NCBI RefSeq assembly: GCF_003034995.1
Contig: NZ_PZKF01000005.1
Span: 1-64,000 of the forward strand
Reading direction: 5' to 3'
Source of the DNA: Phaeovulum veldkampii DSM 11550
GTDB taxonomy: Bacteria > Pseudomonadota > Alphaproteobacteria > Rhodobacterales > Rhodobacteraceae
DNA length: 64,000 nt
How positions within the stretch are numbered: position 1 is the stretch's first letter; each line of letters opens with the position of its first letter. Below are positions 8,172-15,596 of the stretch, piece after piece. Made by a program: the position numbers and the translations under genes. The notes beneath the pieces were generated by a model. The model ran no database searches. It worked only from the letters and a program-made list of their open reading frames with translations, and was not told the origin of the DNA.

Positions 8172-9356
8172 ATGACCCCCACCCCGGACTTTGACGAGAT
8201 CATCTGCCGCATCGGCACCCATTCCTCCAAATGGGACTGCATGGAGCCGATTTACGGCGTGCCCGCCGCCGATGGCCTGCCGATGTGGGTGGCCGACATG
8301 GATTTTCGCCCGCCGCTAGCGGTGCAGCGCGCGGTCGAGGCGATGGCGGCGCATGGCATCTATGGCTACTGGGGCGACGATTCTGCCTATCTGGCAGCGG
8401 TCCGCTGGTGGATGGCCAACCGCCACGGCTGGGAGGTAGCGCCGGACTGGATTCTGACCGCGCACGGGCTGGTGAACGGCACGGCGCTGTGTGTCGATGC
8501 CTTCACTGCACCGGGCGACGGGGTGGTGCTGATGACGCCGGTCTACCACGCCTTTGCCCGGGTGATCCGCGCCGCCGGACGCGAGGTGGTGGAATGCCCG
8601 CTGGCGCTGGTGAACGGCCGCTATGAAATGGACTTCGAGACATGGGGCCGCCAGATGACCGGGCGCGAGCGGATGCTGATCCTGTGTTCGCCGCACAACC
8701 CCGGCGGCCGCGTCTGGACCAAAGACGAATTGCGCCGCGTGGCCGAGTTCTGTGTCGACCATGATCTGATTCTGGTGTCTGACGAGATTCACCACGATCT
8801 GGTCATGCCCGGCCAGCGCCACACCGTGATGGCCAAGGCCGCCCCCGAGGTGGCCGGCCGACTGGTGATGATGACATCGGCCACCAAGACCTTCAACATC
8901 GCGGGCTGCCACACCGGTAATGTCATCATCCCCGATGCGGGGCTGCGGGCGCGATTCGCGGGCCGGATGATGGCGCTGGGGATTTCGCCCAATTCCTTTG
9001 GCATGGCGATGGCGACCGCGGCCTATTCGCCCGAAGGCGCCGACTGGCTGGAGGCGCTGCTGGCCTATCTGGACGAAAACCGGCGAGTTTTTGACGACGG
9101 CATCAACGCCATACCCGGCCTGCACTCGATGCCACTGGAGGCGACCTACCTGGCCTGGGTGGACTTCTCGGGCACCGGGATGGACCGGGCTGAATTTACC
9201 GCGCGGGTGGAGAAAGGCGCCCGTATCGCGGCCAACCACGGGCCGACCTTCGGGCTGGGGGGCGAGTCGTTCCTGCGCTTTAACCTGGCTACCCCGCGGG
9301 CGCGGGTGCTGGATGCGGTTGCGCGGCTGCACGCGGCCTTCGCCGACCTGCAATGA
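8172..9356 (+). CDS. MalY/PatB-family C-S lyase (aminotransferase fold)
   Basis: A 394-residue fold-type I PLP enzyme. The N-terminus (GTHSSKWD, then LPMWVADMDF) is characteristic of the MalY/PatB group, which cleaves C-S bonds in cystathionine or cysteine conjugates, giving pyruvate, ammonia and a thiol. The PLP lysine is Lys239 in SATKTFNIAG, and the SPHNPGGRVW and SDEIHHDLV blocks are present. The start at 8172 has AGGA about 8 nt upstream; an in-frame extension to 8016 runs through the promoter region. Cystathionine beta-lyase activity is the usual annotation, but a role in degrading cysteine conjugates is equally possible. It is a single-gene unit with a strong hairpin after it. Confidence 0.9.
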   Translation: MTPTPDFDEIICRIGTHSSKWDCMEPIYGVPAADGLPMWVADMDFRPPLAVQRAVEAMAAHGIYGYWGDDSAYLAAVRWWMANRHGWEVAPDWILTAHGLVNGTALCVDAFTAPGDGVVLMTPVYHAFARVIRAAGREVVECPLALVNGRYEMDFETWGRQMTGRERMLILCSPHNPGGRVWTKDELRRVAEFCVDHDLILVSDEIHHDLVMPGQRHTVMAKAAPEVAGRLVMMTSATKTFNIAGCHTGNVIIPDAGLRARFAGRMMALGISPNSFGMAMATAAYSPEGADWLEALLAYLDENRRVFDDGINAIPGLHSMPLEATYLAWVDFSGTGMDRAEFTARVEKGARIAANHGPTFGLGGESFLRFNLATPRARVLDAVARLHAAFADLQ

Positions 9357-9366
9357 TGATCACCGT

Positions 9367-9387
9367 GGGCGCCCTTACGGGGCGCCC
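9367..9387. terminator. bidirectional intrinsic terminator
   Basis: A perfect 8-bp stem (GGGCGCCC / GGGCGCCC) with loop TTACG lies between the convergent C-S lyase and the 114-aa gene. On the plus strand it is followed by CGGTCTTTCG. It can serve both transcripts. Confidence 0.7.
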
Positions 9388-9400
9388 CGGTCTTTCGTGC

Positions 9401-9745
9401 TCAGGTCTGGCGCAGGAAATCGGTCGCGCCTGCGTCGCGGTCGAAATCCACCGCAGCACGATCTGACACCAGATTCTCCCGCTTGAGGGTGCAAAGCAAC
9501 TCGCCCCCCTCAATCTCGGTGGCGACGATCAGGCAATGCGCCACATGGCGCTTGCCCTCGTAAAGGTCAACGATCCCGCGCAACCGCGTCACCTCAGATG
9601 CGTCCAGCGCAAAGCCACCACGCCAGCGGCGCAGCACCTTGTAGGTCGCCTTGCCCGCAACCACGCTCAGACGCGACTTGCGCGCCTGCTCTTTCCGACG
9701 GATCGTCTCAAGTTCGTCGATAGGTCCGGATGCCAGAAATTCCAT
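9401..9745 (-). CDS. conserved-looking hypothetical protein, 114 aa
   Basis: I do not recognise the function. The start at 9745 follows a strong Shine-Dalgarno (AAGGAG, 7 nt spacing), which argues for a real gene. The protein begins MEFLASGPIDELETIRRKEQ, is highly charged in its first third, then has RRWRGGFAL and VDLYEGKRHVAHCLIV, a pattern of alternating hydrophobic residues typical of a small beta-sheet domain. There is no signal peptide or membrane segment, so it should be cytosolic. It faces the C-S lyase across a shared terminator and is divergent from the lytic transglycosylase. Confidence 0.75.
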   Translation of the reverse strand: MEFLASGPIDELETIRRKEQARKSRLSVVAGKATYKVLRRWRGGFALDASEVTRLRGIVDLYEGKRHVAHCLIVATEIEGGELLCTLKRENLVSDRAAVDFDRDAGATDFLRQT

Positions 9746-9919
9746 GGCACGCTCCTTTCTCCCCCTTGCTTTCAAGATTGGGCCAGAATTTCCAAAAATC
9801 AAGTTAAACCGGCAACATACCCGCCGACCGCCCAGGGCAAGCCGCCGCAAACCGCGTGCCACGCCGTGGTTGCCAGCCGATGTTCACATGCTACTCTGCC
9901 TCCGGCGAAGGGGGTGTTC

Positions 9920-11092
9920 ATGCGCGCAGTGCAGGTTTTTCTGGTTGGCCTCATCGCCACGCTGCCCGCCAGCGCGGGACAGGCGGGTTGCGGCGGCACA
10001 TTCAGCGCCTTTCTGGACGGGGTGAGGGCCGAGGCGCTGGCGGCGGGCCACCCGCCTGCGCAGGTCGCGGCCTTTCTGGCGGACGCCCGGCAAAACCCGC
10101 AGGTGCTGCGTGCCGACCGCGCGCAGGGCGTGTTTCGCAAGCATTTCATCGACTTTTCGCGTGCCGTCATCAGCCAGAACCGGCTGACCAATGGCGCCGC
10201 CAACGCCCGCCGCCATGCCGTCATCTTTGACCGTATCACCCAGGACTACGGCGTGCCGCGCGGCATCTTGCTGGCGTTCTGGGCGCTGGAAACCGATTTC
10301 GGCGCGGTGCAGGGCGATTTCAACACCCGCGACGCGCTGCTGACGCTGGCACATGATTGCCGCCGCCCCGACCTGTTCCGCCCGCAGGTCATGGCCGCGC
10401 TGCGGCTGCATCACCGTGGCGATTTCGACACAGCCACCACCGGCGCCTGGGCGGGCGAGATCGGGCAGGTGCAGATGCTGCCCGCCGATATCCTGAAAAG
10501 CGGTGTGGATGGCGACGGCGACGGGCATGTGCGGCTGAAACCCTCGGCGCCCGATGCCCTGATGTCAGGGGCCAAAATGCTGGCCGGTCTGGGCTGGCGC
10601 CGCGACCAGCCGTGGTTACAAGAGGTGGTCGTGCCCGACACGCTGGACTGGCGGCTGACCGGGCTGGGCCGCGACCGCCCCATTGCCGACTGGGAACAGA
10701 TGGGGGTGCGCGCACGCACCGGCACGCTGGCGCCGGGGCTTGCAGGCGCGATCTTGCTACCGATGGGGCGCAAGGGCCCGGCTTTCCTCGCCTACCCGAA
10801 TTTCGGGGTGCTGTTCGACTGGAACAAAAGCTTTGTCTATGTGACCACCGCCGCCTATTTCGCCACCCGACTGGAAGGCGCCCCCCCGTTCGACCCGCGC
10901 AGCCCGGTCCCCGGCCTGAGCCCCGACCAGATGACCACGCTTCAGCAAAAACTGGCCGCACGCGGGCACGATATGGGCAAGTTTGATGGCATCCTTGGCG
11001 CGCGCACCCGTGCTGCGGTGCAGACCGAACAGGAACGGCTGGGGCTGCCCGCAGATGGCTGGCCCGATGCGGCCCTGCTGGCAGCGCTTTAG
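9920..11092 (+). CDS. lytic murein transglycosylase, MltB-like
   Basis: A 390-residue periplasmic enzyme that cleaves peptidoglycan glycan strands, forming 1,6-anhydro-muramyl ends. It has a signal peptide (residues about 1-20, ending in ASAG), an SLT_2/MltB-type domain with catalytic Glu124 in FWALETDFG, and a C-terminal peptidoglycan-binding domain (about 330-390, GKFDGILGARTRAAV). No lipobox is visible, so it is probably soluble or loosely bound. The start at 9920 gives a clean signal peptide; the frame is open much further upstream but without coding character. The next genes, mlaA and mlaC, are also envelope functions. Confidence 0.93.
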   Translation: MRAVQVFLVGLIATLPASAGQAGCGGTFSAFLDGVRAEALAAGHPPAQVAAFLADARQNPQVLRADRAQGVFRKHFIDFSRAVISQNRLTNGAANARRHAVIFDRITQDYGVPRGILLAFWALETDFGAVQGDFNTRDALLTLAHDCRRPDLFRPQVMAALRLHHRGDFDTATTGAWAGEIGQVQMLPADILKSGVDGDGDGHVRLKPSAPDALMSGAKMLAGLGWRRDQPWLQEVVVPDTLDWRLTGLGRDRPIADWEQMGVRARTGTLAPGLAGAILLPMGRKGPAFLAYPNFGVLFDWNKSFVYVTTAAYFATRLEGAPPFDPRSPVPGLSPDQMTTLQQKLAARGHDMGKFDGILGARTRAAVQTEQERLGLPADGWPDAALLAAL

Positions 11093-11305
11093 GTTGTGCC
11101 AGCAGGGCGCAGACCATGCGGGGGGCGCATACCCGCTTTTGCACCGGCTCCGACAGTGACATTATGGCCCCGCACCTGCCAAAAAGCGGTCGCCCCGGCT
11201 TGTTTCTGCGGCAATGCAGAATTATCCGTTGACGCTGCAACCGCGGCCTGGCCCGGCCCGCGAATTCTGAACACCCCCGCCCTTATTCAGGTCTGTCAAT
11301 CGAGT

Positions 11306-12076
11306 ATGCCCGTGCGCCACATAGCACCCCACATCGCCTTCGGCCGCCCGCTGGCCCTGCTCGCCGTTCTGGCGGCGCTGAGCGGTTGCGCCAACCCCGA
11401 TGCGGCAGGCGGCGGCGACGACCCGTGGGAACCAACCAACCGCGCCATGCACAGCTTTAACAAGGGCGTTGACCGGGCGCTGTTGCGCCCAGCCTCGCAG
11501 GTCTATGGCACCGTCCTGCCCGAGCCGGTGCGGCTGGGCGTCGGCAATGTGGCGGGCAACCTGCAGGTGCCTGGCGCGATCGTGAACAATCTGCTGCAAG
11601 GCCGTATCGAGGCGGCGGGCCGCAACACGTTCCGGTTCCTGATCAACTCCACTCTCGGCGTTGCGGGGATATTTGATCCCGCCGCCTCGTCCTTCGGCCT
11701 GCCCGAAGATGACAGCGACTTTGGCGAAACGCTGCATGTCTGGGGCGTGGGTGAAGGCAGATATGTGGAGCTACCCCTCGCCGGCCCCTCGACCGAGCGC
11801 GATTCGTGGGGCAGGCTGGTCGATCTGTTCATCGACCCGGTGGGCGCCGTTCTCAAGGATAACAAGGCGGCGCGGGCGCGTTCGCTTCAGGCGGTCGATA
11901 TCGTGGGGGATCGCTACAAGTTTACCAGCACCATCGACTCGGTTCTATATGACAGTGCCGACAGCTACGCCCAGTCGCGGCTTCTGTTCCTGCAAAACCG
12001 TCGCTTCCAGCTTGGCCAGGCGGGGCAGACAGACGCCGAGGCGATTGACCCTTACGAGGACCCCTATGCCCAATAA
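11306..12076 (+). CDS. mlaA: MlaA-family outer-membrane lipoprotein
   Basis: Part of the Mla system, which removes phospholipids from the outer leaflet of the outer membrane and keeps lipid asymmetry. The 256-residue protein has a lipoprotein signal peptide with lipobox LSGC (lipidated Cys28), followed by the typical VacJ/MlaA block DPWEPTNRAMHSFN and later GRNTFRFLINSTLGVAGIFDPA. The start at 11306 gives a suitable signal peptide. Its end overlaps mlaC by 11 nt. The 213-bp gap before it holds no gene that I can see. The MlaFEDB transporter genes are not in this window. Confidence 0.95.
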   Translation: MPVRHIAPHIAFGRPLALLAVLAALSGCANPDAAGGGDDPWEPTNRAMHSFNKGVDRALLRPASQVYGTVLPEPVRLGVGNVAGNLQVPGAIVNNLLQGRIEAAGRNTFRFLINSTLGVAGIFDPAASSFGLPEDDSDFGETLHVWGVGEGRYVELPLAGPSTERDSWGRLVDLFIDPVGAVLKDNKAARARSLQAVDIVGDRYKFTSTIDSVLYDSADSYAQSRLLFLQNRRFQLGQAGQTDAEAIDPYEDPYAQ

Positions 12077-12674
12077 CATTTCACGGCGCGGCGCGCTTGC
12101 CCTTGTGGCAGGCGGGATCGTGGGCGCCTTTTCCCTGCCCGGCGCAGCTCTGGCCCTGAACGATGCCGAGGCGCGCGCGCTGATCGACCGCGCCTTGGGC
12201 GATGTGAACGCGGCTATTGCTTCGGGCAAGTCCCAGGCGCAACTGTTTCGTGAATTCGAGGCGATCTTTACCCGCTATTCCGACGTTCCGGTGATCGCGC
12301 GCAGTGCGCTGGGGGTTGCGGCCCGGCAGGCGAGCCCGGCGCAGATGACCGCCTTCACTGCCGCCTTCAAGGGCTATCTGTCCCGCAAATACGGCCGCCG
12401 CTTCCGCGAGATCGTCGGCGGCCGGTTCGAGGTGACGGGCGCGCGTCAGGTCAAAAGCTTCTACGAGGTGTCCTCGATCGCCTATCTGAAGGGCGAGGCG
12501 CCGTTCAAGGTGGAATGGCACGTCTCCGACAAGTCGGGGCGCAACCTGTTCTTCAACATCATCGTCGAAGGCGTGAACATGCTGGCGGCTGAGCGCGCGG
12601 AAATCGGCGCCATGCTGGATCGCCGCCGCGGCAATATCGACGCGCTGATCGCCGATCTGAAAACCGCGGGCTGA
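12066..12674 (+). CDS. mlaC: MlaC/Ttg2D-family periplasmic lipid-binding protein
   Basis: A 202-residue secreted protein that, in the Mla pathway, ferries phospholipids between MlaA and the inner-membrane ABC complex. The N-terminus has SRRGALALVAGG, a twin-arginine-like signal followed by a hydrophobic stretch, so Tat export is possible. The mature part matches the MlaC fold: VIARSALGVAARQASPAQM, FKGYLSRKYGRRF and VEWHVSDKSGRN. Its ATG lies inside the last codons of mlaA (11-nt overlap), so the two are translationally coupled. It is followed by a strong hairpin with a TTCG loop. Confidence 0.93.
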   Translation: MPNNISRRGALALVAGGIVGAFSLPGAALALNDAEARALIDRALGDVNAAIASGKSQAQLFREFEAIFTRYSDVPVIARSALGVAARQASPAQMTAFTAAFKGYLSRKYGRRFREIVGGRFEVTGARQVKSFYEVSSIAYLKGEAPFKVEWHVSDKSGRNLFFNIIVEGVNMLAAERAEIGAMLDRRRGNIDALIADLKTAG

Positions 12675-12693
12675 TCTGGCCCTGATCGCGTGA

Positions 12694-12717
12694 AACGGCG
12701 CCCTTCGGGGCGCCGTT
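12694..12717. terminator. bidirectional terminator with TTCG tetraloop
   Basis: A perfect 10-bp stem (AACGGCGCCC / GGGCGCCGTT) closed by the very stable TTCG loop separates mlaC from the convergent penicillin-binding protein gene. Confidence 0.8.
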
Positions 12718-12722
12718 CGCGT

Positions 12723-14960
12723 TCAGTTGCGGCCCAGAGTCCCCAACACATCGCGCAAGATACGCTCGATCAGAACGCCATCGTTCGGCTGCCGCGGCGC
12801 AACCGGCTGCGGCTGCTGCGGGGCAGCGCCCCACACTTGCCCGTCATAACGCGGTGCCGCAGGCTCCACCGGGGCCGGCGGGGCCACATACCAATCGCCC
12901 GGATGCGCCATCGGCAGCGGCGTGGCGGGCAAGCCCTCTTGCACACGACTCATCACCGCCTGCCATATTTGCGCGGGCAGGCCGCCCCCGGTCACGCCCG
13001 ACAAGGGGGTGTTATCGTCATAGCCCATCCAGACGCCCGCCACATAATCGGCGGTGAACCCGATGAACCAGGCATCGCGCGCGGCCTGGGTGGTGCCGGT
13101 CTTGCCCGCCGCCTCGCGGCCCGGCAGTTTTGCCCGCCCGCCGGTGCCGCGCTCGATCACCTGATGCATCATCCAGATCAGTTCGCGCGCGGCCTTCTCT
13201 GAGATCACCCGCTCGCCCATGCCGCCAGTCTGACCGATCAGCGCGGTATCGTCGCCCTTGATCCGCAACTCGACCAGACCATAAGGCTTGACCGACGATC
13301 CACCGTTCAGAATGCCCGCATAGGCACCAGTCATTTCCAGCAGCGTCGATTCAGACACCCCCAGCGCGACCGCTGGACCATCGGCCAGATCAGAGGCAAA
13401 GCCGAAATCCTGTGCCACCTGCCGCACAGCCGCACGGCCCACCGCCTCTGACACACGCACCGTGGCGGTGTTGAGCGATTTTGACAGCGCGGTCCAAAGC
13501 GGCACCGAGCCCGCATATTCGCCACCATAGTTCTGCGGCGACCACGGGCCAGAGCCCTTGATGTTCAGCGTCAGCGGCCCATCCTGCACGATGGTGTCGG
13601 GAGTGTAGCCCATATCCAGCGCTGCGGCATAGACAAAGGGCTTGAAGGTCGATCCGGTCTGCCGCCGGGCTTGCGTAGCGCGGTTGAAGGCACCCGAAAC
13701 CTTGGCCTGACGGCCGCCGACCATGGCGCGCACCGCGCCATCGGCCGACATCACCACAACCGCCGCCTCGGCCTTTGAGCCTTCTTTCACCTTGCTGGCA
13801 AACACCTCGGCCAAGGCAGTTTCCGCTGCGCGCTGCAGCCGCTGGTCCAGCGTCGTCTGAATCACCACGTCTTCGGTGGTGTCGGTGGTCAAGAAATCGG
13901 GGCCCGCGCCCATCACCCAATCGGCAAAATAGCCGCCTGCCCTATCCTGCGCCGCCTGGCTCAGCACGGCTGGATTGGCCTTGGCGGTCGAATAGGCGGC
14001 GTCGTTCAGATAGCCCTGATCGTGCATCAGCGCCAGAACCATCGCCGCACGCTCCTGCGAGCGGGCAAGGTTCGTGGTCGGCGCATAGCGCGAGGGTGCC
14101 TTCAGAAGTCCGGCCAGCATCGCCGCCTCTTGCGCAGTGACATTGGCGGCCGATTTGCCGAAATACCGCTGTGCCGCCGCCTCAAAGCCACGCGCGCCCG
14201 CGCCCATGTAGGCGCGGTTGAGGTAGATCGTCAGGATCTCCTCCTTGGTGTATTTCGCCTCCATAGCGATGGCATAGGGAATTTCCTTGACCTTGCGCCA
14301 CACGCCGCCGCCGCGACAGTCATCCTCATAGGCCGCTTCGGATTTCCAGGCCTTGGGGTCATAGGGCACGCCCAGGCACAGCAGCTTGGCCACCTGTTGC
14401 GTGATGGTGGAGCCGCCATTGCCCTCCAGCGGGCCGCGCCCTTCAGACAGGTTGATGCGGACCGCGCCCAGAATGCCGCGGGGGGACACGCCGAAGTGGC
14501 CATAAAACCGCTTGTCCTCGGTGGCGATCACCGCGTTCTTCAGATGCGGCGAAACATTGGCCGCGGTGATCTGGCCGCCAAAGGTTTCGCCACGCCAGGC
14601 AAACACCTTGCCGTCGCGGTCCAGCAGCGTGACCGACCCGCGGTGGCGCCCGTCCAGCAGCGTGGCGACCTCGGGCAGTTGCGCATAAAAATAAAAGCTG
14701 GCCAACCCCAGGATCATCGCGCCGATAGCGCCCACCCGCCAGCCGACGCCCCACAGAATGCGCCAGACCAGACGGAACGGCCACAGCAAGGCAGCCAGAA
14801 CCGGGTTGCGCCGCTGCGGCGCCCGTTTGGGTGGGCTTTTGCGCCGCCCGCCCGCCCCCTTGCCAGACCCCGACCCGCCAGTTTTTTTCGGCTGCGGCCC
14901 CGAGGATGGATACCGCCTGTCCGCCACCAGCGACGACCGCCGCCCGCCTGTTTGCGCCAT
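12723..14960 (-). CDS. class A penicillin-binding protein (PBP1-type)
   Basis: A 745-residue bifunctional peptidoglycan synthase. A basic, glycine-rich cytoplasmic tail (1-55) is followed by a membrane anchor (about 76-93). The GT51 glycosyltransferase domain shows Glu148 in ATEDKRFYGHFG, GGSTITQQVAKLLC and ILTIYLNRAYMGAGARGFE. The transpeptidase domain has SxxK at Ser437-Lys440 (TGSTFKPF), SxN as SKSLN, and KTG at Lys620 (AGKTGTTQ). The C-terminus is proline-rich. It is a single leftward gene, consistent with polymerising and cross-linking murein near the lytic transglycosylase region. Paralogues elsewhere in the genome are likely. Confidence 0.95.
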   Translation of the reverse strand: MAQTGGRRSSLVADRRYPSSGPQPKKTGGSGSGKGAGGRRKSPPKRAPQRRNPVLAALLWPFRLVWRILWGVGWRVGAIGAMILGLASFYFYAQLPEVATLLDGRHRGSVTLLDRDGKVFAWRGETFGGQITAANVSPHLKNAVIATEDKRFYGHFGVSPRGILGAVRINLSEGRGPLEGNGGSTITQQVAKLLCLGVPYDPKAWKSEAAYEDDCRGGGVWRKVKEIPYAIAMEAKYTKEEILTIYLNRAYMGAGARGFEAAAQRYFGKSAANVTAQEAAMLAGLLKAPSRYAPTTNLARSQERAAMVLALMHDQGYLNDAAYSTAKANPAVLSQAAQDRAGGYFADWVMGAGPDFLTTDTTEDVVIQTTLDQRLQRAAETALAEVFASKVKEGSKAEAAVVVMSADGAVRAMVGGRQAKVSGAFNRATQARRQTGSTFKPFVYAAALDMGYTPDTIVQDGPLTLNIKGSGPWSPQNYGGEYAGSVPLWTALSKSLNTATVRVSEAVGRAAVRQVAQDFGFASDLADGPAVALGVSESTLLEMTGAYAGILNGGSSVKPYGLVELRIKGDDTALIGQTGGMGERVISEKAARELIWMMHQVIERGTGGRAKLPGREAAGKTGTTQAARDAWFIGFTADYVAGVWMGYDDNTPLSGVTGGGLPAQIWQAVMSRVQEGLPATPLPMAHPGDWYVAPPAPVEPAAPRYDGQVWGAAPQQPQPVAPRQPNDGVLIERILRDVLGTLGRN

Positions 14961-15084
14961 TCCCCGACCTGCGTTGATACTGCTCTTTGGGCGCCGACAC
15001 TACACGCGCTTGGCCGCCTTGTGGAGCGACTTTGCGCAGCGATTCGGTTTTCTCACCGCGCAATATTTAGGCGTACGCCAGCAA

Positions 15085-15109
15085 TTGTGCAAATTTTGTG
15101 CAATATAGT
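15085..15109 (+). promoter_or_regulatory. glnK promoter with phased TTGTGCAA repeats
   Basis: TTGTGCAA occurs twice as a direct repeat (15085-15092 and 15096-15103), exactly 11 bp apart, immediately before TATAGT (15104-15109), a good -10 hexamer. No recognisable -35 is present at the right distance, as expected for an activated promoter. The TGCA pairs recall NtrC half-sites, but the 15-bp span differs from the usual 17 bp, so the regulator is uncertain. Confidence 0.4.
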
Positions 15110-15159
15110 CGATATTTCCGCCTGCCACCCCCGCCCCTTTTCTTGTGCCGCGCCCGTGA

Positions 15160-15192
15160 TCTGGGCCTTCTGTCTGCATCAGAAGGCCCAGA
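15160..15192 (+). promoter_or_regulatory. strong hairpin in the glnK 5' leader
   Basis: A perfect 13-bp stem (arms TCTGGGCCTTCTG and CAGAAGGCCCAGA) with a 7-nt loop ends 39 nt before the glnK start codon. It lacks a T-tract, so it is unlikely to be a simple terminator. It may set mRNA stability or be part of a leader control element. Confidence 0.55.
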
Positions 15193-15231
15193 CACATTTG
15201 ACGGGATGCTGACAAAGGAAGGGACAACGAC

Positions 15232-15570
15232 GTGAAACTCATCATTGCAGCAATCAAGCCGTTCAAGCTCGAGGAGGTGCGCGAGGCGCTTACCACCATC
15301 GGCGTGCGTGGCATGATGGTGACCGAGATCAAGGGCTTCGGCTCGCAGTCCGGCCACACCGAAATCTACCGCGGCGCGGAATATGCCGTGAACTTCGTGC
15401 CCAAGGTCAAGCTGGAGATCGTGGTTCCCGATCCGCTGGCCGACGAGGTGGTGGAAACGATCCTGAAGGCAGCCAAGACCGACAAGATCGGTGACGGCAA
15501 GATTTTCGTGCTGGATGTGGCGCAGGCCGTGCGCGTGCGGACCGGCGAAACCAACGACGACGCGCTGTGA
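15232..15570 (+). CDS. glnK: PII nitrogen regulatory protein
   Basis: A 112-residue PII signalling protein that senses 2-oxoglutarate, ATP/ADP and, through uridylylation, glutamine. The T-loop contains the uridylylation site Tyr51 in YRGAEYAVNFVPK, and the C-terminal block GKIFVLDVAQAVRVRTGE is the PII signature. Translation starts at GTG (15232) with AAGGAAGGG upstream. The amtB gene follows after 26 nt, the classic glnK-amtB pair, in which deuridylylated GlnK blocks the ammonium channel; hence the symbol glnK rather than glnB. A leader hairpin and phased repeats precede it. Confidence 0.96.
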   Translation: MKLIIAAIKPFKLEEVREALTTIGVRGMMVTEIKGFGSQSGHTEIYRGAEYAVNFVPKVKLEIVVPDPLADEVVETILKAAKTDKIGDGKIFVLDVAQAVRVRTGETNDDAL

Positions 15571-15596
15571 CGCGGGCGGATCAGGGGACAAGAGAT

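Noticed and set aside
15040-15231. Sigma-54 promoter for glnK-amtB
   Set aside because: No GG-N10-GC element of the TGGCAC-N5-TTGC type is visible; a TATAGT -10 with upstream repeats fits better.
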